DNA of 64,000 bases, taken from Limnoperna fortunei (taxonomy: Eukaryota > Mollusca > Bivalvia > Mytilida > Modiolidae). The stretch covers positions 5,234,437 to 5,298,436 of the forward strand of contig OX104124.1 in NCBI GenBank assembly GCA_944474755.1, given 5' to 3'. The notes beneath the pieces are model-generated. The model saw only the letters and a list, made by a program, of their open reading frames with translations, did not search any database and was not told the DNA's origin. Made by a program: the position numbers and the translations under genes. Numbering within the stretch: the first letter of the stretch is position 1; every line of letters starts with the position of its first letter. Positions 12,459-23,555 of the stretch are shown here, one piece after another.

Positions 12459-13114
12459 GGGTGCTATGGGGTAGTATAGGTATAAGACATAATCATAACG
12501 GAATCGTTTTTAAGGTATTGTGGTAGTTTGGATGTAACAGACATGTGATGTAAGATTTCCAAGATTTATATCATCCATGACTTTGTTAGTGAGCATTAAA
12601 GAAAGAAAAGTCCCAGTTTCTTGTTCATCTTTGTATGTGTAACCGGTTTGAACAATCTCAAATAATTGCAACTGACCTATAGAGAGTAGACGAAGTGTCT
12701 GTTACAGATGTCGGAAGACATTCCATATACAAGTGATAAGTGTTTTGAGTTAAAAAAATAATTTTGTGCAAATATCTGATATAATACAATTATTAACGTT
12801 CTTAGAGTTTAAGCATGGTTGATTTTCTTGAAATGACAACCTATACACGTGAAAGAACAATAGTTATTGAAATATTCATTTTGGGCTCTAAGTATAATAA
12901 AAACATGTTTACATTTGGGAAACTAAATCTATTCTAAAAATCATTCACACGGTTCAGACATACAGAATATAGGTGTCAAAAGTAATTAATGTCAAGATCG
13001 ATAGATGATGAGGAAAACAGATATTCACATGAGGACACACTCATACATTACATCCCTTCCTTTCTTTAAAGTAATTAACTTTAACTAACGGGTTTATTAG
13101 ATATTATTTTTTAA

Positions 13115-13126
13115 ACTCTACTAGAT
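13115..13126. repeat. Target-site duplication, left copy
   Basis: ACTCTACTAGAT here and again at 18643-18654 flanks the non-LTR element. The paralogous locus has a single copy at 59496-59507 followed directly by ATATTAACTG, exactly the sequence that follows the right-hand copy. Confidence 0.9.
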
Positions 13127-13490
13127 TAATTTTTAATTTAAACATATTTATTGCCATAAAGTTATAACACAGGATCGGATACAAGTTATCACAACTAATC
13201 TTATCCTCTCCATATAACACAATGAATGCTACATATACATGCATACGTCAGCACATAATTAAGTACATACATACAATACATTTTAACATGTAAGATAAAT
13301 ATCATGCAATATTCAGAACAAATATAATAGCAAAAATACAATTACAATAAAATAAAAAAAAAAACAATAAAAGGGGGGATGGGGTCATGTTTAACATTAA
13401 CATTGAACCATATAAGGAGAGATGATACAAATAAAGCGGAAAGAGAGAGGAGCAGAAAGGAATCTACAATAAAGTTAAAATTATGATCAA

Positions 13491-16400
13491 TTAAGTAAAT
13501 CGTTTTGTTTGTTTGATAAATTGCTGCACTGCTAGAAAAAGCTTTAAATTGTTATAATAGTTCAAAGTCTCGCTACCAAAAAGTAAGATTTCAATGTCTA
13601 TAATATCAACAAAATTTAGTTTTCTAAATAACTCAGTGCGGGGACCAATGTAAAAAGGACATTCAATAAAAAAGGGGGTCGAATCCTCAAATATATGACC
13701 GCAGTTACAACTTGAATAATCAATTAAGTTTACCCGAAAGAGGTCTGCATTGAGGTTGTTTGATCTATGTCTAAGTTTAGTATGTAATATATTTAGTAAT
13801 CTATTACCAGCCAGATAAAAATTTGGAGGTTTCACAAGATCTTTTTCTTTTAATAAAAGTCTTTTGAATATTTGGTATGGTTCTGTGTTTCTTAAAGATT
13901 CGTTTAAGTGATTCCACCGTTGAATAGTTGAATTAAAAAAAGAGTTAGTATATAGCTGTAATCTCTGTCTAGGTACTTGAAATTGATTCTGCGTTCTTAA
14001 ATTCCTGACGTTTTCCCTATAAAAGGGGGATAAACAATCACTCAAATATGAAGGACAGTTATTATATTTAATTTGGTGAAACAAATTCAATTTCCTTCTT
14101 TCTCTCCTAGATTGAAGCGTTTCCCATCCCGTTTCAAAATATAACGATTCAATACTCGCAAATTTTGGAAGACCAGTTATTATTCTTGCAGCTTCGTTAT
14201 GAACTTGTTCAAGTTTATTTTTATTTTGAACAGAACAGCCATCCCAAAGTTCACAAGCATATTCTAAAATGGGGAGAATATAAGTAAAATAAATTTTTTC
14301 AATGTTTGATCTACTTAGACTAAATTTAAATTTTCTTAGCACGCATAATCTAGCTGATGCGCTATTAATTATGTTCTTTATATGAATAGTCCATTTACAG
14401 TTTGAAGAAAACGTGACACCAAGATGTTTGTGACTTTCAACAATTTTTACGTTTTCATTGTTGAAAATAATATTTAGATTGTTGGTTATTCCTTGAGTTG
14501 TAAATACTACGCACTCTGTTTTACTGTGATTAAAGCTAACAAGCCATTTTTCAGACCAAAGTTGTATTTACAAAGGTCAGAGTTAAGAATAGTTTCAGTA
14601 TCAGAAATGTTATTAGAGGAACATATTAAAGATGTGTCATCGGCAAATAATCTTGCCAAACTGTCAGTTGTATCAGCAATATCATTTATATATATTAAAA
14701 ACAATAGGGGACCTAATACTGATCCCTGAGGTACCCCCTTTGATAATGCCAACATCTGAGTAAGAATTACCAATACATACTTTCTGTTCTCTATTAATGA
14801 GGTAATTTTCAAGCCATATTAGTAGTTTTCCCGAAATTCCATATGCTTTAATTTTTTTAGTTAGTCCTTTATGCCAAACACGATCAAACGCTTTAGAAAT
14901 ATCACAAAAAATTGAACAGACTACTTTTCTATTCTCCTATGCTATACAAATATTATGGTATATTTCTATGAGCTGATGAACAGTAGAGTGTTTTTGCATG
15001 AATACTGATTGGTTTTTATATAAAAGGGAATTTTCTAGTAGAAAGTTGTATATGTATTTGTAAATTACTCTCTCAAAAACTTTTCCAAGACAGCTTAATA
15101 AACTTATTGGTCGGTAATTAGTTGGATCGTATTTTTCCCCTTTCTTGAAAAGCGGAATAACTATGGCCAATTTCCATTTTGTAAGGAATTCAGCGTGAAA
15201 AAGTGAGAGATTAAATATTATTTGTAACGGTATACTTTTACTCGCGGCCGTAAATTTCAGTAAATGATGGCTTATACGGTCTTCACCGACGGCTTTACCA
15301 AGAGGCAGACTCTGTAATACGTCTTTTATTTCATCAGATGTAATAAAGTCAATATCAATTTTCTTATCAGTACGAGTTTCGAAATCAGGGACAGTCTTTT
15401 CGGCATTTTGAATATCAGATATGGACGAAAAGAAATTATTTAAGACATTACTTTTTTCTTTGACGTACATGACTAGATTACCACTTACATTTTCAGTGAG
15501 AGGGGGGATCGTACTTGATTTATATCCATTACTAAGAAATTTAACTAGTTTCCAGTAAGTTTTCGGGTTGTTCTTTTTATTCTCATCAAGAAGATTATTC
15601 TGTTCACGTGCATATTTTATCATGTTATTAACTTTATTTCTTTGCGTTTTGAACTTTTCAATAGCCGTTGTAGTATGCTTTTTCTTCATTAATTTATGCA
15701 GCCTATCTCTTATTCTTATTTATTTTATTATTTTAGAATTTAACCAAGGTTTATCATTTGGTCTAATTGTTACAACTTTTGTAGGAATACATTTTCTTGC
15801 TAGGGACAGGAATTTGTTAGTAAAGTTTTCAGTTTTCAGTCATTTTATTGATGTCCCTTTCTCCGCTAAGAAAATTTTCCCAGTCGAATCTAGATATTTC
15901 AGTATTAAGTTGGTTAAAATCGCCATGCTTATAAAGCCAGACCTCTCGTGTATAAGTTTTCTCAAAACTAATAGCAGCTTTAATTGTTACAGAAGTTGCA
16001 TCATGATCACTTACAGTTCGATCGATTTTCAGAACTAAAGCAATACTTATTTCACAGTCGTCCGAAAATAAAACTGGATCAAGCAAATTATCGAAACGAG
16101 TTGGTTCAGAAATGCAGTTTTGAAGATTGAAATTTCTCATAAGTAAATTTAACCGATGATCGGTTTCAGTCAGTAAATTTACGTTTAGATCACCTGTGAT
16201 TATTACCCGACTTGAGATATCTAATGCTTTCTCAATGGATGCATGAAGATTTTCCCAAAAGGGGTTCACAGATGTGGGTGGTCTATAAATAGCGCATACT
16301 AAAAGCTTATAATTCGTCAGAGAAATCTCTATCCATAACATTTCATTATTGCCAAATTCTAAATCTTGTCTGCGCGTGAAATGTAAATTCTCAGAAACAT

Positions 16401-17000
16401 AAATTAATACACCACCCCAAAACAGTCGCGATCTTTACGGATCGGTAAACTATAGCCAGGTAAAACCAAATCATCACTATTCACGTTTGCATCTAAATGA
16501 GTTTCTGTTACACAAACAACCGCTGAGCCATCGCATATTGTTTCTAAATAGTCGATTTTATTTCTAATACTTCTTGCATTCCAATGAAATATAGATAGCT
16601 CGCAATCAGTGGAGTTGGGCCCGGGATTAGTCTCAATGTCATTGCTTAGGATCAATAGTTGCAATAAAAATAAAGTTAATGATATGTTACGAGAGAATGA
16701 TTCACGCATATACAACATACATCTACTAGAAATAAATAAAATATACCGCGCCATTTTTTGTGCATTAAGAAATAAAAGTATTATTAGTAAGAAGGTTAGA
16801 TTTGGTATAATGATTTTTAGCTTTTTGGTAACGAGTCGGACTTTTGCGTTGAATAAACCTAATTCCATTCTATGACCAACAATGTCTTTATCCATTGTCA
16901 AACAAGGAGATATACGAGTTAAACAATTTATGGCAATAGGATGCGATTTTACTTTGTGCAGCAAATAAGATAATATAAAAAAGAATACAAAGTTGATCAC
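13491..17000 (-). pseudogene. Non-LTR ORF2: endonuclease + reverse transcriptase, frameshifted
   Basis: The protein would nick target DNA and reverse-transcribe the element RNA. Segment 17000-16404 has a hydrophobic leader, the 2A-like DIETNPGP, and the start of an exonuclease-endonuclease-phosphatase domain (FHWNARSIRNKIDYL, CVTETHLD). After a frameshift near 16420, 16341-15829 continues with IYRPP, GDLNVNLL and SDHD, the usual catalytic neighbourhood. Segment 15689-14937 contains the RT fingers (FFSSI, WKLAIVIPLFKKG, NYRPISLLSCLGKVFE). Segment 14812-14507 has GVPQGSVLGPLLFLIYIND and the catalytic FADDTSL. Segment 14342-13491 (283 residues) is the carboxy-terminal region (YILPILEYACELWDG ... 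C-x-C-x8-H-like cluster). Reading-frame changes near 16400, 15800, 14900 and 14400 make it a pseudogene. Confidence 0.9.
16617..16640 (-). other. 2A-like (StopGo) motif in ORF2 leader
   Basis: The minus strand encodes DIETNPGP, matching the D-V/I-E-x-N-P-G-P consensus of 2A ribosome-skipping peptides. It follows a hydrophobic run (SLTLFLLQLLIL) and a possible start MRESFSRN about 23 residues before the motif. This combination resembles the 2A-like signal sequences described at the start of some animal non-LTR proteins. Activity is not shown by the sequence. Confidence 0.7.
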
Positions 17001-17698
17001 AACTAAAAGTATGATATAATAACAACAAAGCAGAAACTATGTACAACACAACTAGAAAAAATGTGGAAACCATTTCAGCTGCTGAGGGTGTCAATTCCCA
17101 TTGATAGTAATATACTTTCAATAGGGTATTGTTTACAGATTGTAAGTAACAGATTAAGCTCGTGATACTTGAGTAATATTCCAGATTTAATTGAATCGAA
17201 AGCAGTTGGAGAACTTTTGACTATAAGGAAATTCACTACTCAACCTCGCAAGCAGTAAATGATGACCATGTTTAGTTTCAAAATATTGTGACATGTAGGA
17301 TTAACATTATTATTGAGTTTTCATTTTAAAACATAACATGGAGTTTTAACCACACAAAAATATAGGATTAAAGTTAAAAATAGAAAGGCAAGGTGAGCGA
17401 AAATCAAGGTAGTGACGTACATGAAAGGTCAAAGGAGTTACAGGTGTGTTGTTTACAATATCTATTATTAGAATCGCACATGTCACATGTAACTATAAAT
17501 ACCAGAACCTGATCAGAGACTGGAACATTTCATAAACATAAAGAACGAGTTAGAACTCACTTTATTAACATAGTACTATTAAGAGTTTTCATTATAACCA
17601 TCGATTTCAGCATCATTCAAGAGTACATGTATGTCGTCAAAACTCCATATAGTGTTTATACGGTTAGTGTTTTTACCAATGGCAAACAGCCTGCCATC

Positions 17699-18642
17699 TT
17701 ACGACCAGCAAGAAGCAATTTTCTTTTTGAAACGTAGGTAGTTCAGTTCGTTCATAACTTGTTGACGCCTGTGTGTAAGGTTTTCAGTTATAAAAATGTT
17801 GTTCTCGTTACCTTTAAGATTTTTCTTTACAGAGAAGACACTATTTCTATGTCTATATGATGTAAAACGTGCAATTACTTGGACCTTTCCATTCTTAACT
17901 TTTCCAATAGGGTGAGTGCGTCCAAGTTCATTCAGAGTAATAGGAACACCTAGAGTTTTGTTACAAATTTCTAGAATGATCTTATCAGTGTCCATTTTTC
18001 GTATGTGTTTTGGATTCGGGCATGGGATATTGTGAAACCTCAAGGAGGTTCTTCTTGAGTATTGTTCTTGTTCATCCAGTCTATTATCAAGATCAGTGAT
18101 TTGATGATGCAATTGTGTGTTAGATTCCTCCAGTTTGTCATTGATCTGCATTTGATCAGCTAGTTTGTGTTCTAAATCGTTCACAATTTGTACCTGCTTA
18201 TTTATAATATCATTTTGGGCATTCAGTAATTCATCTTGTTTGTCAATTTTCTCTTGCATAGGTTTGATATAGTCAGTAAACATTTTGTCATATTTGGCTT
18301 CAATTTTGGACCACAGGCCTTCAGTTATTTTCGGTGTCAATTTTTCAATAAAGTTATCGTCCTGTAAAACTGCACATACGAGTTCAGGAAGATTAAAGGT
18401 TACGCCAGGTGTTTTATTAATAATCTTTTCAACTTTATTTTCATCTACCCCACCTTGGTCTAAGTTGTCAGCTGAGTAGCCTAATTTTCGTGGTTTAGTT
18501 TGACGGCCTTGCTGCATTTTAGTGGCAAGAAGGTCGTCAGGGCTACAAGGATTTTTACGTTTACTAGTATCAGTGATCTTCTTAATAGTTTCTTTGTTGT
18601 TAACTAAAGTGTCACCTTTGTTTGTGTCACCTTTCTTTGTGG
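17699..18642 (-). CDS. Non-LTR ORF1: coiled-coil RNA-binding protein, 5'-truncated
   Basis: From the methionine at 18517 the frame gives 272 residues. Residues about 85-150 are heptad-like and rich in K, E, Q, L and N (coiled coil), followed by RRTSLRFHNIPC, which opens the RRM-like domain of ORF1 proteins in L1/CR1-type elements, and by GRTHPIGK and VIARFTSYRHRNSVFSVKKN. Such proteins coat the element RNA as trimers. The frame stays open upstream of 18517 to the insertion edge (KITDTSKRKNP, CSPDDLLATK), with no further methionine, so the true amino end was probably lost by 5' truncation. The codons after 17699 end with SCWS and a stop. The ORF itself is intact. Confidence 0.8.
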
Positions 18643-18654
18643 ACTCTACTAGAT
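18643..18654. repeat. Target-site duplication, right copy
   Basis: ACTCTACTAGAT, identical to 13115-13126. It borders the 5' edge of the minus-strand non-LTR element. Confidence 0.9.
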
Positions 18655-20085
18655 ATTAACTGTTTATTAGAAAAATCATAACAAGAATTAATGTCATCAA
18701 ATTTTAAAAATTTTATCATCACATTCACTCGATCCATTCAATCTTAGTTCTAACAAAGAGTTCTTATTCCTCACTCCTAAACAGATGTGGCTTGACATGT
18801 GTTGTGTTCCTGTAGAACATTTGTCCATCTCTCGTTAACCTAACTTGTGTCCCTCTTTGGTAACGCTCAACAAATCCCTCGTCCCATTTTGGACTAGTCT
18901 TATGCTGGTCTCTATTCATTATTAAAACTTGTTGACCTGTACGATTTTTGACGAACGTTTCTGCCCGTTTATCGGCGTTTTTCTTTGTTTCTAACTTTTG
19001 TTTCCTGTCCCGGTCGCGCAGTTTCTTGTCCTTTAGCCTTGGCCCATAATGCGGCAATTTGTTTCGCATTTTTCGTCCGTACAAACATTCTCTGGGTGCG
19101 ATGCCAGTAGTACAGTGTGTAGTTGTACGATAAGCCAACAACAATTTGTAGAGTTCATTTCTCCAATTTGTGTGCGTGATCTTTGATGTTTTCATGAATT
19201 TAGAAAAAAAGGTCTTATTGAAATTTTCGATCAGTCCATTTGCCTACGGCCAGTACGGTGTTGCTCGTTTATTTTTTATTCCGTTATCTGTAAGAATAGT
19301 TTGAATTCTTCCGATACACATTGTGGTCCGTTGTCCATAGTAACTTCAACGGGGAGTCCATGTGTGGCGAATATTTTCATATACTTTTGTATGATAACGG
19401 AGGATGTTGTTGATTTTATGATTTCAACCTCTGGGTATCTAGAGCAATAGTCAATCACCACGAATAAGTATTCACCTCCTGGGTACGGTCCTAATAAGTC
19501 AATGCCTAATTTTTCCTATTTTTGTTGTGGTAGTTGAGACGGTTGTAAAGGTGGTGGTCGTGGCGGATTCTGGGCCATTTGACAAGCACGACAATAAGAC
19601 TTTCTACGTCTAGGTCAATTCCTGCCCACCATACTTTTTCTCTTAACAGTTGTTTAGTTTTTACTATTCCTAAGTGCGATTCGTAAGCGATTGACAGTAT
19701 GCGTGCCTGTAATGATTTCGGAATAATTAATTTTGTTCCTCTCAGTAGCATGTCGTCTTTTTCTGATAATTCATTCCTCACTTTTCTATAGTGTTTCAAG
19801 TCTTCATTATTAGGCCATTTATCACTTTCTATAGGTGTGATAATCTCTCTAATTGCTTTATCTTTAGCAGACTCGGCCTTGATTTCGGACAAGGTCATTG
19901 CTTTTGGTGCAATATGTTCTGTTAAATAGTTGATGAAATGTTCTACTTTTTCACTTGCATCTTTACCAGTTTCTAATGAACTCAGCGGGGAACGTGATAA
20001 TACATCAGCGGCATTCAGTTTTCTGGTCTGTAAATCACTTTAAATTTGTAAGATAACAATTAGAGTTGCCAACGTTGTATTCTAG
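18655..20085 (-). pseudogene. Ty3/gypsy RNase H tail + integrase remnant, locus 1
   Basis: On the minus strand this is the end of a gypsy pol. Near 20040-19990 is a relict of the RNase H exit (AADVLSRSP-like). Segment 19898-19506 carries the HHCC region as SIAYESHLGIVKTKQLLREK then WWAGIDLDVE; the two cysteines are lost by a frameshift. Segment 19461-19276 holds VIDYCSRYPEVEI and TMDNGPQ, the first two acidic residues of the D,D,E core. Segment 19195-18764 is the carboxy end (LLAYRTTTHCTTGIAPRECL, MNRDQHKTSPKWDEGFVERY, HVKPHLF). Stops and frameshifts separate the segments. No LTR is seen. A closely similar copy is at 59508-60950. Confidence 0.85.
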
Positions 20086-20434
20086 CCAGTATTGAAGACA
20101 CAATGATTTCAAATGTTCTCCCGAGACTGACTTTGGCGGCTCTTGAGTATAGCACTTGTTTATGGCACACAATTTTTGCTGTTTAGAAAATAAGTGTTTT
20201 CATTAGATGTATTTATGTTGAATACTTGCAATTATTGTAGCTTTGTTGGTATTAAGCTACAACTTTCTTAGCGTTGTATGAATTTTTTTGTTGCATGAAT
20301 TTTTTCGTTGAGTTTGTGGACTAAATTGTATGTTAATTATAATATGTGCAATTTCATCTAACGGTGTTTATACGCTACGGACTTTAATTTAAACTGTTAC
20401 TAGTGGGCACAGACTTCACCAGAAAAGTAAACAG
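20086..20434. other. Unassigned AT-rich DNA
   Basis: Gypsy similarity to the 60.9-kb copy stops at about 20085. I see no coding frame or known repeat here. Confidence 0.5.
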
Positions 20435-20880
20435 TATTCCTATCAACAGCAGCATAGTGGACTACTTGTACATTGATGCATTAATATGGTTTGAATACTC
20501 CCATGTATTCTACATGCTTCTGGAGTGTTAGTAAATACAAGGACTTGACAATGTTTAGGTCTAACAACACTATAATAGTATTGACAAAGAGATCAAGGAT
20601 TGTGCACTACAGGTACATTTCGTCATTAACATGGCTTTAATGATCACATTTATTCTATATGTTTATGAAGAATTATTCATGACAATGACTTCACTGTTTA
20701 GGAATACTATACGTATTATCAATTTCTAATCACAAACGCTATAAATGACATTTACATAGAGTTCAAGGATTTTGGGCTACATGTACATTTTGCGATTACA
20801 TTCGTGTTAATAGTGACATTTCCTCTACATGTTTATAGAATGTTCTTTACAAGGATGACCTGACTCTGTTGTGAAATAAC
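20435..20880. repeat. Three diverged tandem units, about 145-170 bp
   Basis: Units anchored at ACTACTTGTACATT (20461), ACTACAGGTACATT (20606) and GCTACATGTACATT (20776) share a following CATTAA...ATGTTTAT...CAATGTTTAGG pattern. Identity between units is modest, so this is an old tandem repeat. No protein is apparent. Confidence 0.55.
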
Positions 20881-21491
20881 ACCAGTATCAGTTAAATTTA
20901 TCAACAACTTCTACTATATTTTTCAACTTTGTTAATGAGGAATTTTATGCACCTTGAATTACAAATGTAACATCGTTTATACAGACATTTATATCTGCAT
21001 GAGGAGTATGTGATGCATTGTTGTTTAAATCAACGTTTAATGACTTCAAACTTCTGGTCAGGGAGATGCCTATGTATAATGGGCATACAACCTAACATTA
21101 TGGATATTCATTGGAATTTGCGTTAGGATTCCAACAATATTTTGATACTATGGATATGCATTATCATACTGACCATCATCTACGAGTAACTGTCTTTGAA
21201 TGGAGTAAACTTCATTTACGGAGGTTGCAGATTATCTGTGTATTAAAACTTACTGTAACTTTGGTGCACTATTATTTAATTTGTTCCTGTAAATATCATA
21301 CTGATATTTTTGTTTGCATAATTTATCATGCTTGTTTATTTAATTGCTGAATACTTTGAGAGATTCTATTTTCACCACAGCAGGCATTGTTTCATTTATA
21401 CATTTTTGCCACATAGGTGGTCTCTCTATAGCCAATAATTCAGAGAGGGTGGGGCAGCTCCTTAATCTGTCATTTTATTTAGTTTAAGGAG

Positions 21492-22365
21492 CTTCGCTTT
21501 AAATGTATGTTTATAGATATGAAAGTTTTGAATGTTCTGATACTAGTCTTTTTTGCATGTTGTATTTCTTTTTGATGTTTATATCTTTCTTGGCATTTTT
21601 ATTAAAATGCTCTTTACGACAATCATTGTTTGTTTATTGTTTGTTTAAAGCGACCAGAGCTCATATTGCCAGTCTAGGGTCTTGTCGTTTAAGTGATCAT
21701 AAGTGTATTTATGTATATACATGAATTTATGAGCCTTAAACGTTTTTCAATTGTTTTACATTTTTTATATTTTATTTTATGTAATCAATCCACTTTTTAC
21801 ATATATCATCAGTTGCAGCATGCCATCAGTGTATTTGTATTGCGTAATAACATTCCACATTTTACAGTTTCCATTAACCAGTTTGATCAGGGTCACTCTG
21901 TGTTTTTTCAGTGGTTTCGATAATTTGAAGTTATTTGATTTTCCACTTCCTTCCCCACCTCCCTCCTAAAATTTCATATTATGATTTGCGATTACTGTTG
22001 TATTATTTTAGACTGGTCAATTTGATAATTTCGCTATTTTTATAATTTTTGGTACAAGATGGACCATTATATTTATATTTTTGCAAATCTTGTATGTTCT
22101 TATACTAGTAATGGTATGGCGTTGGCGGGATTTAACCGCACCTTCGCTTTAAATGTATGTTTATATATATATGAAATTTTTGTATGTTTTGAAACTAGTC
22201 GTTTTTGTATGTTTTGATACTAGTCTTTTTTGCATGTTTATATGTTTCTTGGCATTTTTATTAAAATGCTCTTTACGCCAATCATTGTTTGTTTATTTTT
22301 TATTTAAAGCGAACAGAGCTTATATTGCCTCTCTAGTGTCTTGTCGTTTAAGTGATCATAAAACA
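21492..22365. repeat. Pair of direct repeats of about 215 bp
   Basis: 21492-21704 and 22143-22362 both run from CTTCGCTTTAAATGTATG to TTGTCGTTTAAGTGATCATAA with about 85-90 percent agreement and a small internal duplication (GTTTTGATACTAGTC) in the second. The 438 bases between them contain no recognised gene. The arrangement could be a pair of short terminal repeats of an unknown element, but no primer-binding site or TG..CA ends were convincing. Confidence 0.6.
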
Positions 22366-23535
22366 GAGTTATAAAGCTCGTTTGTTCGTTTATTCTGTTT
22401 CTTAGTAAAGATTGTTTAGGGGTTTTAAGGGTTTTTTGTCTTTTTCAAGTGCGTTTGGGTTTAAGAAATTATGCCTTTTACTATTCTAATAATATTTAAA
22501 CTATGTTAAACTAATTTTCCCAAAACTTACGCTGGAACAGATTTACATTAATTGGTATACCACATACCGAACAACTCTTGAAATCTTATATATCTATTTC
22601 ATAAAAATTGAAACACTTAATTAAACTGAGATATTACATTTTCACTCTTTTTCCAATATTGACTTACAAATTTACTCCACAGTAATACAGTTGCAATTTA
22701 AAATCACAATTATGCATAGAAAATTGCAACTGAGACATCGGTAATGCACTGTAAAATCACTTTTTATATAAAAATAACTTATTGTGACTGCTAGATACAT
22801 ACTAAAACCACATCAGCGACTATTAGGGCTGACAGATGCATGCATCACCTATAAAACTCTCATTTTGTCACTGCTGAGTAATCAGGTATGTAATATAAAA
22901 TCATATTGCATATAATACGATATACTAATAAAATTTTTGAAAGGATTTCACAACGTAACAGATTAATGATGACCAAACGTTTATTACCAAATGACTATAT
23001 CGTTTGATTAATCAATGTTTGTCAGTGCTAAAATGTGGTGGTGATACCTCTGAATGCTAATAATCCAATGGCTCCACCATCAACCCTTATTGCAAATACA
23101 GTTTTGGTCAGAATGCCAGGGTTGCAAATGATTACAGGAATATTTTGCTGTCTTCTTACATTTGTACTGTGTATTGTAGATTTGGTTGTTAATAAATAGT
23201 GAAAAAGACATACACTGTGTAAGAAACAACAAATTATCTGATAATACAAATTAAGATTGGTGTTCCGGAATTCCAAACCACCAGACGATATCCTTCACAA
23301 ACTATAAAATTATTTGAAAGTTTCACTCATAGTGTTCACTTAGGCCGACTCAAACACTGTTTGTTTCTGGGACAACATAGCAACAATAAGAAAATATAGA
23401 CATTACATGAATACTCCATATCAATGTTGGTGCCACAGTGTCACAACTGTGTGAGTTCGAATCCCGCTGAGGGTAAGCAAAAATTTGACAGTGTTAAAAA
23501 TCTAATTCAAACAGTGTTGGGCTTAATTTGTAGAC
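22362..23535. repeat. Dispersed repeat R2, copy 1
   Basis: Nearly identical to 37952-39112 along its whole length and clearly related to 35413-36060 plus 36465-36720. It starts with CTCGTTTGTTCGTTTATTC and ends with a truncated tRNA-like SINE tail and a (TA)n tract. The open frame at 23028-23276 is shared by copy 3 but has no recognisable domain. Confidence 0.85.
23420..23535 (+). repeat. tRNA-like SINE fragment (B box and tail)
   Basis: GTGAGTTCGAATCCCGC matches a Pol III B box; the A-box half is missing. The same fragment is in R2 copy 3 at 38995-39110, and a fuller copy in reverse orientation is at 44700-44850. Confidence 0.65.
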
Positions 23536-23555
23536 GTATATATATATATATATAT

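Larger units (their letters stand above)
11690..13250. repeat. 1561-bp tandem unit 4 (type B)
   Basis: Fourth unit with the type-B variants of unit 2. Unlike the others, its final 124 bases (13127-13250) continue without a break into the rest of a non-LTR retrotransposon, so this unit holds the original junction. Confidence 0.95.
13127..18642 (-). mobile_element. Non-LTR retrotransposon, CR1/Jockey-type, 5'-truncated
   Basis: A 5516-bp insertion bounded by a 12-bp target-site duplication, with its 3' end at the left. On the minus strand it has ORF1 (18517-17699, open further to the edge), a spacer of about 700 bases, and ORF2 with an apurinic-like endonuclease, reverse transcriptase and carboxy-terminal domain (17000-13491). 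The 3' untranslated region is 13127-13490 and ends in an A/T-rich tail instead of a long poly(A). ORF2 lies in at least four frame segments, so the element is not autonomous. The motif set (GDLNVNLL, SDHD, NYRPISLL, FADDTSL) fits the CR1/L2/Jockey group; the exact clade needs a phylogeny. Confidence 0.9.

Noticed and set aside
7007..13250. CRISPR-like or gene-family array
   Set aside because: Units are contiguous 1561-bp direct repeats of transposon remnants, with no spacer pattern and no intact gene.
21430..22140. LTR and primer-binding site (TGGCGGGATTTAACC at 22115)
   Set aside because: No matching second LTR with TG..CA ends, and the tRNA match is too short to support.
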